The notes under the pieces were generated by a model that saw only the letters and a program-made list of their open reading frames with translations, searched no databases and was not told where the DNA came from. From Bathynomus jamesi (lineage: Eukaryota; Arthropoda; Malacostraca; Isopoda; Cirolanidae), in contig JAJOZX010003302.1 of the NCBI GenBank assembly GCA_023014485.1, positions 317,001-381,000 of the forward strand: a DNA stretch of 64,000 nt, given 5' to 3'. A program made the translations under genes and the position numbers. Shown piece by piece: positions 1 through 10,486 of the stretch. The stretch's first letter is position 1, and every line of letters begins with the position of its first letter.

Positions 1-640
1 CTGCAGAGGCACTATCATCAGAGCATACAGAACTTTTCATCTCTTGTACACTGGATGATTCATGACGTTCTCGTCTTGAAGCTTCCGCTAAGATGCGTTT
101 TTCTTTTCTACGATCTTTATCAGCTTTCTTCTTGTCAACACTACCAAATGAGGCTACTCTGTCAGATTTCATTGACTCTAAAAATGCTCTATCTTCCTCA
201 TTCTTAATGTTTGTCATTGCATCTTTTGTCCATACACCAAAGGTCTTATCAAGACGTTCATTCATGGATTGCAACTTAGCCAAAGTGTTTGGAGATTCTC
301 TGCGAGAAACAGGTATTTGACGCAATTTGTTATTGTCATTAAGAAGGTCAAGTATTAGTTTGCAGCATTGATGGTCTGAAAGCATAGGAATATTTGCTTT
401 AGTGTAGAATGTTTTCAGCTGGATAAGGACTATGCTGGCAGATTTCCATTTGAGTGGCTGTGTTTGTTTGCCTTCACATATTTCTTTCTGGATGTGCCAC
501 ATCACGCATCGAACAACCTGCCGGCAAGTTGGGAGGCGGACTCCTGTCAATGTACCATCTCCTTCTGTAAGAGCATTGCCAAGACCTAAAATGGCACTTG
601 CTAATCTGGTCTTCTTAGCTTCCATTGTTACAGCTTCCAT
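1..640 (-). CDS. Family A putative transposase, N-terminal part (copy A1), runs off the left edge
   Basis: Reading the minus strand from the ATG at 638-640 gives an open frame through to base 1, so the gene continues outside the window. Near its start is LPTCRQVVRC, which corresponds to LPTNRQVLLC in copy A2 (start 20056). Further on, EEDRAFLESMKSDRVASFGS corresponds to the FMKSMLSDRVATYSG segment of A2, followed by a Lys/Arg/Glu-rich stretch. This shared order is why I assign it to family A, a set of five copies here whose core carries three acidic motifs and a C-x2-H (see A2). An AG (CTTTCAG on the minus strand, about 646-652) just upstream could be a splice acceptor, so 640 may not be the true start. 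The catalytic part would lie left of the window. Function as a transposase is inferred from the other copies. Confidence 0.6.
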   Translation of the reverse strand, partial: MEAVTMEAKKTRLASAILGLGNALTEGDGTLTGVRLPTCRQVVRCVMWHIQKEICEGKQTQPLKWKSASIVLIQLKTFYTKANIPMLSDHQCCKLILDLLNDNNKLRQIPVSRRESPNTLAKLQSMNERLDKTFGVWTKDAMTNIKNEEDRAFLESMKSDRVASFGSVDKKKADKDRRKEKRILAEASRRERHESSSVQEMKSSVCSDDSASA

Positions 641-722
641 TGTTTCTGAAAGACAATAAAGGATATTATTAGACTATAAGTGAAGTTTCGTTTATGGTAC
701 ATGTTTTATGTAAATCACCCCT

Positions 723-1038
723 TTAGGGTGCATCAAACGCCCTTAGGTTCTTGGATTTTAATGTCTATTCTCTCAAATGTTATGTAAATCACCCCTTAGC
801 AACTCTATATTAAAAGAAACAATGTAAGTAATCAACTGGTTAGTAAATAAAAAAAATAGATATTTTTACATAGCGCGGCCCCCGAAAATTGCCGCGAAAA
901 TATAAAAGTGACCGGTGGCCACCCAGGACCACCTCCGATTTAATTAATTTTTGGCATACACACTTCTAGCAACAAGTGTAACATTTGAGAGAATAGACAT
1001 TAAAATCCAAGAACCTAAGGGCGTTTGATGCACCCTAA
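723..1038. repeat. 60-bp identical inverted repeats, family A-type terminus
   Basis: Bases 723-782 and the reverse complement of 979-1038 read identically over 60 bases, starting TTAGGGTGCATCAAACG. The outer TAGGGTG matches the termini of family A copies A2, A3 and A4. The right arm lies on the 5' side of the A1 gene and is a plausible terminal repeat of A1; the left arm would then be an extra inverted copy, or the whole 316 bp is a MITE. The spacer is partly GC-rich (about 875-925). A short direct repeat (TATGTAAATCACCCCTTA, near 708 and 780) also brackets the left arm. Confidence 0.75.
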
Positions 1039-1251
1039 TATGTACTCATGTACAGAGGATCGGAGGAGGATGCACGGAGTGGCAATGATTATTGGACTGA
1101 GACTGTCCCCAAACATACAGACTGTAGAATTAATAAGCGAAAGACTAATAAAATGGAAGTTGAGAATCAGGAATAAAACATTTCTACCAGGTTTATGCAC
1201 CACAACAGGGCCATAGTGAAGAGGAGAAGGCCAACTTCATGGAACTACTAG

Positions 1252-1908
1252 ATGACAATTATGAAGTGGGAGGAGAGGAGGTTGGACTGCTTATGGGAGA
1301 TTTCAGTGGCAGAGTGGGAATGGAGAGGGAGGGAGGGAGGGAGTGGAGCAGGTAATTGGACCTTTCAGAGAACAGAACTGAAATGCAGAAGGAGAGAGAC
1401 TAATAGATTTCTGCATAAGGAACAAACTAAAGATCATGAATGGATTTTTTTTAAACACCAGGAGACCCATAAGTTTATGAGATACAGGTGGAACCAAGTG
1501 ACAGGAAACTTTGACCAAAAATCCATCATAGATTACTTTATATGCTCCGATAAGAGAATTATTGGAGATGTCAAAGTGATACCAGGGGTTACGTTAGACT
1601 CTGACCACAGATTACTGATAGCAGATTTGAAAATGCAGGAAATAGTAGCAACAAAAGAGAAGAGGAAGGTAATTAAGACAAAGAAACTGCAGGATGAGAA
1701 CATTAGATTCAGAGAAGAACTTGAAAGAAACATAGCTGAGATGGAGGAAAACAATGAATGGGAAACCATGAGAGATTGTGCTAAGAGGGTTGTGGAGGAG
1801 ATTTTGGGAACTGAGTGGGTTGGGGGAGGAAGAAGACGACATACACCATGGTGGACAGACATAGTGAGAGGTGCAGTAAAACAGAAAACTATAAAACATA
1901 GGCAGTGA
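1252..1908 (+). pseudogene. AP-type endonuclease part of LINE R1
   Basis: The longest open stretch of the R1 endonuclease. It includes IIDYFICSDKRIIGDVKVIP and TLDSDHRLLIADLK, the C-terminal catalytic His motif (SDH) expected of an exonuclease-endonuclease-phosphatase domain, which nicks target DNA for retrotransposition. The N-terminal part lies in other frames (MGDFSGRVG). After the SDH motif come about 90 charged residues linking to the reverse transcriptase. Not functional. Confidence 0.65.
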
Positions 1909-2112
1909 TTGAAGAAATGTACACAGGAATCAAGATAGGAATATGTACAAATAAGAAATGAAGCTGAGGGAGAAGAAAAGGGCAAAACAAATGGCAATGA
2001 AGGAATTGGGAGAAAAGTTGAGAGAAGATGAGAAGGGAAACAAAAACTGACTTACAGCCTTGCAAAATCTTATAGGAAGGAAAAGAAAAAAGTATACAGC
2101 ATTAAAAATGAA

Positions 2113-3751
2113 GTGGGAAATGTGATAGTGGAACCTGGAGCAATTAATAGAAGATGGTCAGATTATTTTAAAGATCTATTGAATGGAGATCCAGAAGAAG
2201 TGGAGGAAGCAAATGGAATATACCAGGAATTAGCAGAACAGGTAATTATTACCAGAGAAGAAATGGAAGAGGCTGTTAATAAAATGAAGAATGGAAAGTC
2301 AATGGGAGTGGATGAGTTTCTGATTGAACTTATAAAGGAGGGAGGCAAAGCCATGAAAGAAAAAATTTGAAACCTGTTGAATAAATATTGGAGAGAAGAT
2401 CAAGTCCCCTGTGATTGGGGAAAAACAATCATCATTTCAATATATAAAGGAAAGGGTGACTCGGGTAGATGTGAGAATTATAGGGGAATATCACTTATTA
2501 ATCATATAACAAGACTTTATGAAAGAATAATAGAAAAAAGAGCAGGGCAAATAACTGAAGCAAGGTTGGGAGAGGAACAGTATGGTTATCGGAAAGATAG
2601 AAGTAGGGTAGATCTTATTTTTGGCCTCAGTTCTGTTATAGAAAAGGTATGGGAATTTAATAGTAACACCTATGTAATAGTAATAGATCTTAAAAAAGCA
2701 TTTGATACAGTGCCCAGAGGAAGAATGTGGAGATGTTTGGAGGAGATTTATGGGGTAAGGGGCCTGGGGGACACTTCTTAGAGCTTTGAGAAGCTTGTAT
2801 CAAGTTAGTGAATGCAAAGTAAGGACTGGAGACAAAAATGATGAGTGGTTTGAAATAAGAACGGGGGTGAAGCAGGGCAGTGTTATATCACCACTCCTGT
2901 TTATAGCCTACATGGACACAGTAATTGCAAGTTTCAAGCGACGTCATGAAATGAATAATAATAATGGCATATGCAGATGACATAGCATTCTAGATGACAG
3001 AGAGAGAAGATAGAGAACAAGCTTTAATTGTTTGGAATGAATGTTTGAAGGAGGGGGGAATGGAAATGAATGTAGAAAAGACAGAAATATTAAGTGTATG
3101 TCAAAGAGAAGGAGGAGAATTCGGAGTTCCAATAGGAGATAAGGAAATAAGAAATATCTAGGGAGTATGTTTACTAAAGAAAGTGGTAATATACAAGAAA
3201 TAACTGAAAGAATTGCAAAGTTTAGTAAAAATATCAGAATGTTATACCCGCTACTGAGAGATGAACATATGCCCCTTGGGACTAGGAAAATAATCTTCAA
3301 AACAGTTTTAACACCAATACTGATTTATGGGTTGGAACACTGGAAAATGCGCATGGCAGATTGAAGCAGAATTCAAGTGGCAGAAATTAAACCACTGAGG
3401 ACTATTCTGAGAAAGACACAAAGAGATAGGATGAGGAATGAAGAAATAAGAGCCAATGTGGGAGTAATGCTGATTTTGAGAAAAATCGACATTGCCAAAT
3501 TGAGATGGTTGAGCCACTTGAAGAGAATGGAGGAGGAGAGAACTGCGAGGAGGTGCTGGGAGTGGAGACCAGGGAATGGCAGGAGACTGAGAAGGAGATG
3601 GAGGGACGAAGTGGAGGAGAGCTTGCGAAGGTACCGTACAACTTGCCCAGCATGCAAGAGAGCTCGAAGAAACAGGAGTGCTGCTGGACAGGGTGGAGTG
3701 GTGAAGGAGGCTGGCTCCACTGACAGGCTGACTAGCCTACCTGGGAGCTGA
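2113..3751 (+). pseudogene. Reverse transcriptase part of LINE R1
   Basis: Pieces in several frames contain reverse transcriptase motifs in the right order: GKSMGVDEFLIELIKEGG (2295-2345), ENYRGISL, EEQYGYRKDRSR, VIDLKKAFDTVPRGRMW (2680-2725), TGVKQGSVISPLLF (2865-2905), and a YADDIAF catalytic motif near 2970 in another frame. A C-terminal region continues to about 3750. The enzyme would copy the element RNA at a nicked target. At least four frame changes or stops separate the pieces. Confidence 0.75.
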
Positions 3752-3764
3752 AGGAAAAGTTTTT

Positions 3765-4790
3765 TTGAAAAAAAAATGGTAAAATCAAGGGGAGGTGAAC
3801 ATCAGTGGTCAAAATTTAATTTTATAATCAAGCTGTTTTGATGCTATAGCAACAGCAATAATTATTTTTGTCTTAATATTCAGTCATGATATACTTTAAG
3901 TGGTCATTTAAAACTCTCACTAATCTATCAATGTTAATTTGCAGCAGGAACAGCACTTTGTGGTTTTGTTTAAATCCCTCCAAAAATGCAATACATTTTT
4001 TGTCAGTTACCAAAGATTTTACACTAGTTTTCAAAAACAGAGAGCTTAATGTTTTTGTTACTATGCAATGTTATTCTAATCATAATGCCATACCAATATA
4101 AAAAAAAATTGTGGTTGTGCACAAAGTACATTATTGGCAGCAGCAAAATGAAGCCTGCTGTTCTGCTCTCCTGTCACTCTGTTACCACTTGACTTTAACC
4201 ATATACTGTATTTTCAACTATTAGTTCATTTGTATATTCTAAATTAATTAATACTTCTTATTTAGGAATTTATATATTATTTAATTAATTAATAATCATG
4301 ATGTATATATTGTATATTTTATTTCCAATCTGAGAGCCCAGTAAAGCCTAAAGTTTAAGGGCAAATATAAAAAATAAAATAAGTATTTCAGTTGATAATT
4401 GTTCATTGTTTTATTGTAATATTGTTCTATTTATCTTATTAATAACTGCCCTGTGCTGTGTGAGTTGTTCAGAAAATTATAGTATTTTAGTAAAGCCCAT
4501 GGTAGTGAGTTAAGGTACAATGCATAGCTAATTTGTATCTGTCATGTCAGGATTGATAGGAATGTGGCGTAGGTTATTCTACCCAAATGCCTCTATTTCT
4601 TGAGAAATGTACCTCTCATATATGACTAAAAGGGTATCTATATTTCCAATTATGGTTGGTTTGCTATGAGTTTAATATGTATAAGCATCTGATTTTATTT
4701 CAAAATTGAACTAATGTACATTTTCATTGTTTCAAATTTGGATTAAATAAGCAGTGTGTTTGTAATAATACACCTAATTCATTCTCTTGT
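3765..4790. other. AT-rich stretch without recognisable gene
   Basis: About 1 kb of AT-rich sequence between LINE R1 and the Tigger-like element. I see only short chance open frames and no repeat boundary I can defend. Confidence 0.5.
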
Positions 4791-4791
4791 A

Positions 4792-5733
4792 CAGTGGAAC
4801 CTTGCTTAACGAGCATAATTCGTTCCTGAATTGTGCTCGTTATGCAAAATGCTCGTTAAACAAGGCAATTTTTTCCATAGAATCAATGTAAATATGATAA
4901 TGCGTTCCATGCTTAAAAAATACTTAAAATAATATTTATAATGATATTTAAAGGCGTTTTTTAAATTATTATTGCATGAAATGAAAAGATTATTAATAAA
5001 AATTAACCCAAAAGAGAATGTAAATAATTAGTAAACGGTGAAATTTATAAATAACTTACGAAGAGAGAAGGTGCTCCTGACGCACGCAAAGGAAATGAAG
5101 AGACAGGGAGGAGGAGAGGGTTATTGAGGGGAAGGAGGAGAATCGTCTTCGTTCAATGCAATAACATTCTCGACGAGCTCACAGTCACTAGCTTTAAATT
5201 TTTTAGAGGCACTTTCACTTTCTTTTGGATCCTTTTTCACGAGGAAACTGTCTAGTCATTTGTTTTTGTCTACGCTTTAAATTTTGACGAAAATGCGTGA
5301 TAACATTATCATTAAATAAATTTGTAGATCGCATAGTCACTGCCTTATTAGGATGATGCTTTTCAACGTATGATACAACAGATTCCCAAGATCTCAGCAT
5401 CTCCCTTATTGCACACTAAGAGCCGCGAGGCAAGAAACGAGGGAAACAGCACTGGGCAGTGAGTCACCCACACGTTGAACTTGGGGGTGGACATGCAGGA
5501 GGAGACTTGGGGGATAAAGAAAGCGAGTCAACGTAAGTAAGACGCTCGGATGGACTCCGCGACCTTACTGTATTTATTTTGCTTTTGCGTTGAAAAGATG
5601 TTATTTTATTTTTAAAATATTTTGCTCGTTAAGCAAAGTGTCGCTCGTTATGCAAGGTAATTTTACCCCATTCTTTTGGCTCGTTATACGAATTTCTCGT
5701 TATACGAGGCACTCGTTAAGCAAGGTTCCACTG
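4792..5733 (-). mobile_element. Tigger/pogo-like element with TA target duplication
   Basis: Terminal inverted repeats CAGTGGAACCTTGCTTAACG (left) and its near-complement at 5710-5733 are flanked by TA on both sides (4790-4791 and 5734-5735), as for Tc1/mariner/pogo elements. The 942-bp body is too short for a full transposase and keeps only a C-terminal remnant at 5215-5400. Motifs of the form CTCGTTAAGCAA recur several times inside each arm. Confidence 0.85.
5215..5400 (-). pseudogene. Tigger transposase C-terminal remnant
   Basis: The 61-residue frame contains NVITHFRQNLKRRQKQ, which I recognise as the C-terminal tail type of Tigger/jerky-like transposases (HFR..LKRRQKQ.SLDRF). It lies inside the TA-flanked element 4792-5733 and agrees with its pogo-type termini. 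The catalytic core is absent. Confidence 0.6.
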
Positions 5734-5789
5734 TATATGCAAATGATTTACTACTACTAAACAAAGGCAAGAAATCACTGTACAAGTAC

Positions 5790-7560
5790 AAAAGCATTAC
5801 CACACCTACTTTGGCTGTAAGAATGGTGACCAGAACAAGGTTTGGGTTCCACATTATATTTGCAAGTCATGTGTGGATGTTTGCATCAGTAGGCTTGTGG
5901 GAAGAAGGAAATGCCTTTGGGCATCCCCATGATTTGGAGAGAACCAAGAAATCACTACATTGATTGCTACTTCTGCATGACAAGCAGTGTGGCTAGATAT
6001 TATAATAATAATAAGAGGCACATCACGCATAAGAGTATTCCATCAGCCATCCTCCCTGTGCCACATTCAAGTGAAATTCCTGTGCCAAAGCCACCTCTTG
6101 ATTTTGAAAATTTTGATTCGGATGTAGACAGCATCTCAATAACAGCAGAGTCATGTTCAAATGAACATGATGAAGAATATGCTGTGGCTGAAAATCAGTT
6201 GCCAAAATTGATAAGTCAGAGTGATCTCAATGACCAAGTAAGAGATTTAGCATTACAAAGATTTGGCAGAACTTGTGAAAAAAATTGTGAAAAAGATTTA
6301 ATCAGTTTTTCTTTATTGAAGGATCACTGGTATACTGCAATGATATAGTAGGTCTGGCAAAGGCAATGGACAAAGACTACCAACCATGTGACTGGTGCCT
6401 ATTTATTGATTCCTCAAAGCGAAGTTTGAAAGCCATCTTACTGCATAATGGAAACAAAGTTGCTCCTGTGCCTATAGGGCATTCAGTTCATTTGAAAGAG
6501 ACTCGTGGGAATCTCATTTCTTTTAAACAAGATAAACTATGAAGAACACAAATGGCTTGTTTGTGGAGATCTTAAGGTAATCAGCTTTCTTTTAGGCCAA
6601 CAGGCTGGCTTTACAAAATATCCATGCTTTTTATGTTAGTGTTCCTACCCATCTCTGCTATTCTGTGAGGAAAGAATGACCTTAGAGAAAATAGATTATT
6701 CCAGTCCAAGTAAACATCATTGCTAATCCACTGGTAGATCATAATAAGTTACTGTTACCTCCACTCCGCATAAAGCTTAGATTAATGAAAAATTTTGTCA
6801 AAGGTCTCAACAAAGAACGATCTGGATACCAATTTTTGTTAAAAATTCCCTCAAATTAGTCATCCTAAGTTAAACAAAGGAGTGTTTGTTGGTCCTCAAA
6901 TAAAGCAACTCTTAAGTGATCCAGCATTTGAAGATCTACAAATCTACAGAAGCTAAGGCTAACAAAGTCACTAAGATCCACTCTAAGGTTAGCCTGAGAG
7001 AAAGGAAAGAGTAGGGGTTAAAAGAGGAGAATGAGGGGTTAAGTAAGTAACAAAACCTATCATTTGTGGGTTAACATTCATTAAGAGAAAGACTCATCAT
7101 CCGCCAGCCACTGCTGACAAGTCAGAAAAATAGTCAAAGAGAATAGGAAAGGGGTGAAAGATGAAAAGAAGTAAAATAAGAATGCTTACAAACCATGCAA
7201 ACACAGTCTTAACTCAAACAAATGCATTGACAGGTCATGAAGAAGATGCTTTGCTAGCTTTTAAGGCTGTTGTGAACAACTTTCTTGGTAAAGGAAATCT
7301 GATGACTAGAAAGAAATAGTTAGAGACATGATCCAAAAATATCATTTGCTGGGATGTAACACGAGTTTTAAGATATGCTTCTTAGACTCTCATCTTGATT
7401 TTTTTTTTCTGAAAACTTAGGCATGGTAAGTGAGGAACAGGGAGAAAGATTCCACCAGGATATTTCAGAAATGGAATGGAGGTGTCAGGGAACATGAGAT
7501 GTTCAAATGATGGCAGGTTATTGCTGGAGTTTAAAGAGAGATGTACCAAAATCAGTGAAA
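5790..7560 (+). pseudogene. Family C putative transposase, decayed copy C1
   Basis: The copy begins with a Cys-containing zone (KVWVPHYICKSC, near 5840), then PMIWREPRNHYIDCYFC (5930-5980), matching PMVWREPRNHTDDCYFC in C2. A proline-rich and acidic linker follows, then LFIDSSKRSLKAILLHNGNK (6400-6460), a CGDLKVISFLLGQQAGFTK segment (6560-6620), and EEQGERFHQDI (7430-7465). The Asp of LFIDSS, the Asp of CGDLK and the Glu of EEQGE are candidate acidic active-site residues, judged only from conservation with C2. The gene is broken by frameshifts and stops, and a dispersed repeat (E1, 6936-7206) is inserted in it. I cannot name the superfamily. Confidence 0.65.
6936..7206 (+). repeat. Dispersed repeat E, copy 1, inserted in C1
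   Basis: About 270 bp starting near GATCTACAAATCTACAGAAG and ending near ACAAACCATGCAAACACAG. The same sequence occurs in reverse orientation at about 30386-30693 and partly at 39650-39740. It interrupts the family C coding sequence between DPAFED and the LTGHEEDALLAFK segment, so it moved in after C1 inserted, or arose with it. No coding potential or polymerase III boxes were convincing. Confidence 0.65.
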
Positions 7561-8434
7561 AGGAAGTTTCTTCATCTACTGACTGCTCTAAGAAATTCAA
7601 TGCGTTACTGTTGATCAATGGTTGGTTCAGTCATTCACAATTTTTATATATAAGTACAGTGAGCCCTCATTCGTGATTTTGCAAATTCGTGATGACCCAT
7701 TTTACTACCATGTTTCAGTAAATTTGCAACTGACTGCAAATTCGTGATTTTGTCACGTGGCATCTGCAATGCTGCCCATGCAGGTTGACACAGGCTCAGT
7801 TGCGCTCCCTTTTTCACTGAGTGATGGTGTCATTTCATGCTCTTCAATGCCAGTGTACTATATTTAGTGTGTTATTTTGTTGTTTATAAAATATTATTGT
7901 TTTAATAATTGTTTATGTAATAATAATGCTTTATATCAAGTTGTAACATAAATTCTGCTCGATTAGAAAATGGATGATAGATAATAGAATAACCTCAAAA
8001 TAATGTGAAATAGTTTGAAATATTGCAAAATACACACAGTGACAGGTTTGCACAGGTTTTATCATGATACAGAATGACTTAGGCTAGTGTAGGATTAAGT
8101 GAATGAATATTTTCTCTGGTGTTTTTCATAGTTACAATGCCACCCCTACAATATTACGGTAATTGAAAAAACATGGAGCCCATGAAAGAGCATATTCAAC
8201 ATGTGATGCTGTATGACTTCAATAAAGGATCTAACGCTAGTGAATCCACAAGAAACATTCAGAGTTTATGGAAATGATGATGTGAGTGAATGGATGTGTA
8301 GGAGATGGTTTGAGAAGTTCAGAAATGGAGACTTCAGTCTGAAAGATTACACCAGTACACATTTGAAAACTTGTCGATCGATTTTTACAAACTAGTTGGT
8401 GATTCTATATAATTTGAGAGCGCTGATCTAAAAA

Positions 8435-8750
8435 ATATAGTTAGGTTTTCCCTATCACGTATGGTTTTCTTACTACAGGGTGTCATAAATCCCCCATTTA
8501 TCCCCAAATGTGAACTATCTTATCGAGACCAACATTGGATTGCGCATGCTAAACCATAAATTTTGTTGTTATAGACTACAGTAACGCTTACATAATAATG
8601 TAGGGTAAATATATATAACAACCAGTCCCATTCCCAGCAAATACACACACCCCTCCCATCAATGGGTGGTTAACATTTGGGGACAAATGAGGTATTACAA
8701 CACCCCTTGTAGCACGAAATCTTTAGGTGATAGAGTAAAACCTAATTAAA
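8435..8750. repeat. Foldback inside C2
   Basis: The left part (TAGGTTTTCCCTATCACG near 8442, then GGGTGTCATAAATCCCCC and CCCCAAATGTGAAC) is mirrored by the reverse complement of about 8668-8750 (CATTTGGGGACAAATG ... GGTGATAGAGTAAAACCTA). Arms are about 80-110 bp with scattered mismatches. It could be a small MITE inserted in C2 or a subterminal foldback of C2. Confidence 0.6.
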
Positions 8751-8905
8751 GCAGAATTAAATAGCTCCTAGCTCTTGGACAAGCATATTGCTTGTTTATG
8801 AAAGAATAAAAAAATAACTGAAAGAAACAAAATATATTTACCTTCTTTACTTGCAAACATTTCAGGACTTATTCCAAAGACTTAAGACTATGAAGGTAGA
8901 TCTGA

Positions 8906-10486
8906 CTAATGATGACTAAACCGGTGCTTCTTTGCTGTTTTCTTATGCTGTGTGTTAGGCTGATCTCGTTGCAGACACCAGCAGTAATCCGCCATCATAT
9001 TTGTATGCCATCTTCCTTGATATCTTCTTTCCATGGTTTTGATGTCCTGGTGAAATTGCTCCCCTTGCTCCTCACTGACATCTCCGAGATTTTCTGGAAA
9101 ATGGTCAAGATGCGAAAATAAGAAGTGAACTTTCAGGCTCATGCTGCAGCCTAAGGCGCAAAACTTTTTAAGCATATTTTCCACCAGTCTCTCATAATTT
9201 TGGCTTTTGTAGTTTCCCAAGAAGTTTTCAACATCATCTTTGAAACCAAGCCATGCTTCTTTTTCTTTATTGGTCATTGCATTCAGGAAATGATCGTCTG
9301 TCAATAACTTTCTAATCTGAGGACCTATAAAAATGCCTTCCTTTATTTTCTCGTAGCTAATCTTTGGATATTTTGAACAAATTTACTTGAAACACTCACC
9401 TTCTCTATTCAATGCTTTGACATACTGCTTCATCAAGCCTAACTTAATGTGCAAGGGTGGTAGGAGGATTTTATTTGGTTCAACTAGATGTTCATGTAAA
9501 ATGTTGTTTGATCCTGGGGTAAGATTCTCTCTAGGAGGCCAAGTTTTCCTCTTCCAGTGCTGGTCACGTGCTTGACTATCCTATTCGCAGATGAAACATG
9601 GCATCTTAGTGTATCCTGATTGCTGCCCAAGTAACATGCAAAGGACTTTGAGATCCCCACACAATATCCATCTGTGATTTTGATACCGAATTTTTTCCAG
9701 AAGTAGTTTCATGTTATCATAGGTCTCTTTTAAATGAGTAGAATGGGCCACTGGGATTGATGCATATTTGTTACCATTGTGCAGTAACACTCCTTTTAGA
9801 CTAGTTATAGAGGAATCTATAAACAACCTCCAGTCACTGGTTTGGTATTTGATGCCTAGCTTGCACACTAATCCTGTGATGTCCTTGCAAAATACCAAGG
9901 GACCATCATCTTCGAAAAAAGGCATGAAGTCTTTCTCATGATTTCTGTACCAAGCAAAGTATGTGTCGGATGCCAATAAATTGTTCTCCTGCAATCTAGA
10001 CCCCAAAAGTTCTGCAGAGTCCTCAGGCAGATTCAAATCCCTGACTAAGTCATTTAGTTCGGCTTGGGTTAATGGTTTAGGATCTGTCAGCTGTTGGCTA
10101 TTCATAAACATCATTGTCTGAATTTGGAGCTGAATCAGAATCTGAATTGTATTGATTCAGACTCTCGGGTGGGTGGGGAATAGGAACTTCTGGACCATGG
10201 GGTACTGGCCTTATTGCAGATTGAAGACTTGGGTATTGATGGCTCTCTCTATTCTTTTCATTATAACCTTTAACATTGCAAGAACAGAAGTAGCAGTCGT
10301 CGGTATGGTTTCTAGGCTCACGCCATACCATAGGATCCCAAATGACAAACTTTTCTTTTTACCTTTGCTCCAATTCCTTAGTGCTGCAACACCCGTAAGA
10401 TAAATCTTGTGTGGAGCCCAACTTTTGTCTTGATCTCCTAATTTAATTCCAAAATAAGCATGATAAGCTCTCTTAATGAAGGTCAT
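8906..10486 (-). pseudogene. Family C putative transposase (copy C2), nearly complete
   Basis: From the N terminus: a zone with KSWAPHKIYLTGVAALRNW that is Cys-rich in C1; PMVWREPRNHTDDCYFC (10280-10330); a Pro/Ser/Asp-rich linker; LTQAELNDLVRDLNL; LFIDSSITSLKGVLLHNGNK (9770-9830) with a conserved Asp; RWILCGDLKVLCMLLGQQ (9610-9670) with a second Asp; a C-x2-C pair (CFIC); then IGPQIRKLL, KEAWLGFKDDVENFLGNYK (about 9210-9270), EEQGEQFHQDIKTMERRYQG (about 9015-9075) with a conserved Glu, and MMADYCWCLQRD. Damage is light: one or two frameshifts near 10330 and 10110, and two in-frame stops, one replacing the Trp after CFICE and one near 9390. DDE-type chemistry is inferred only from the conserved acids and the transposon context. 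Confidence 0.75.

Larger units (their letters stand above)
1200..3760 (+). mobile_element. RTE-like LINE (R1), decayed
   Basis: A non-LTR retrotransposon remnant with endonuclease followed by reverse transcriptase. The endonuclease part contains MGDFSGRVG near 1290 and LDSDHRLLIADLK near 1590-1630, the latter being the SDH motif of AP-type endonucleases. Reverse transcriptase motifs follow in order to about 3000, then a C-terminal region containing FKTVLTPILIYGLEHW. The order, and the style of the RCENYRGISLINHITRLYER motif, fit the RTE/BovB group, but clade assignment is by eye. The 3' end is probably near 3760, where A-rich sequence begins. The reading frame is broken many times. Confidence 0.75.

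Noticed and set aside
1533..1997. 154-residue minus-strand frame
   Set aside because: Opposite strand of the LINE R1 endonuclease; low-complexity Ser/Phe-rich translation.
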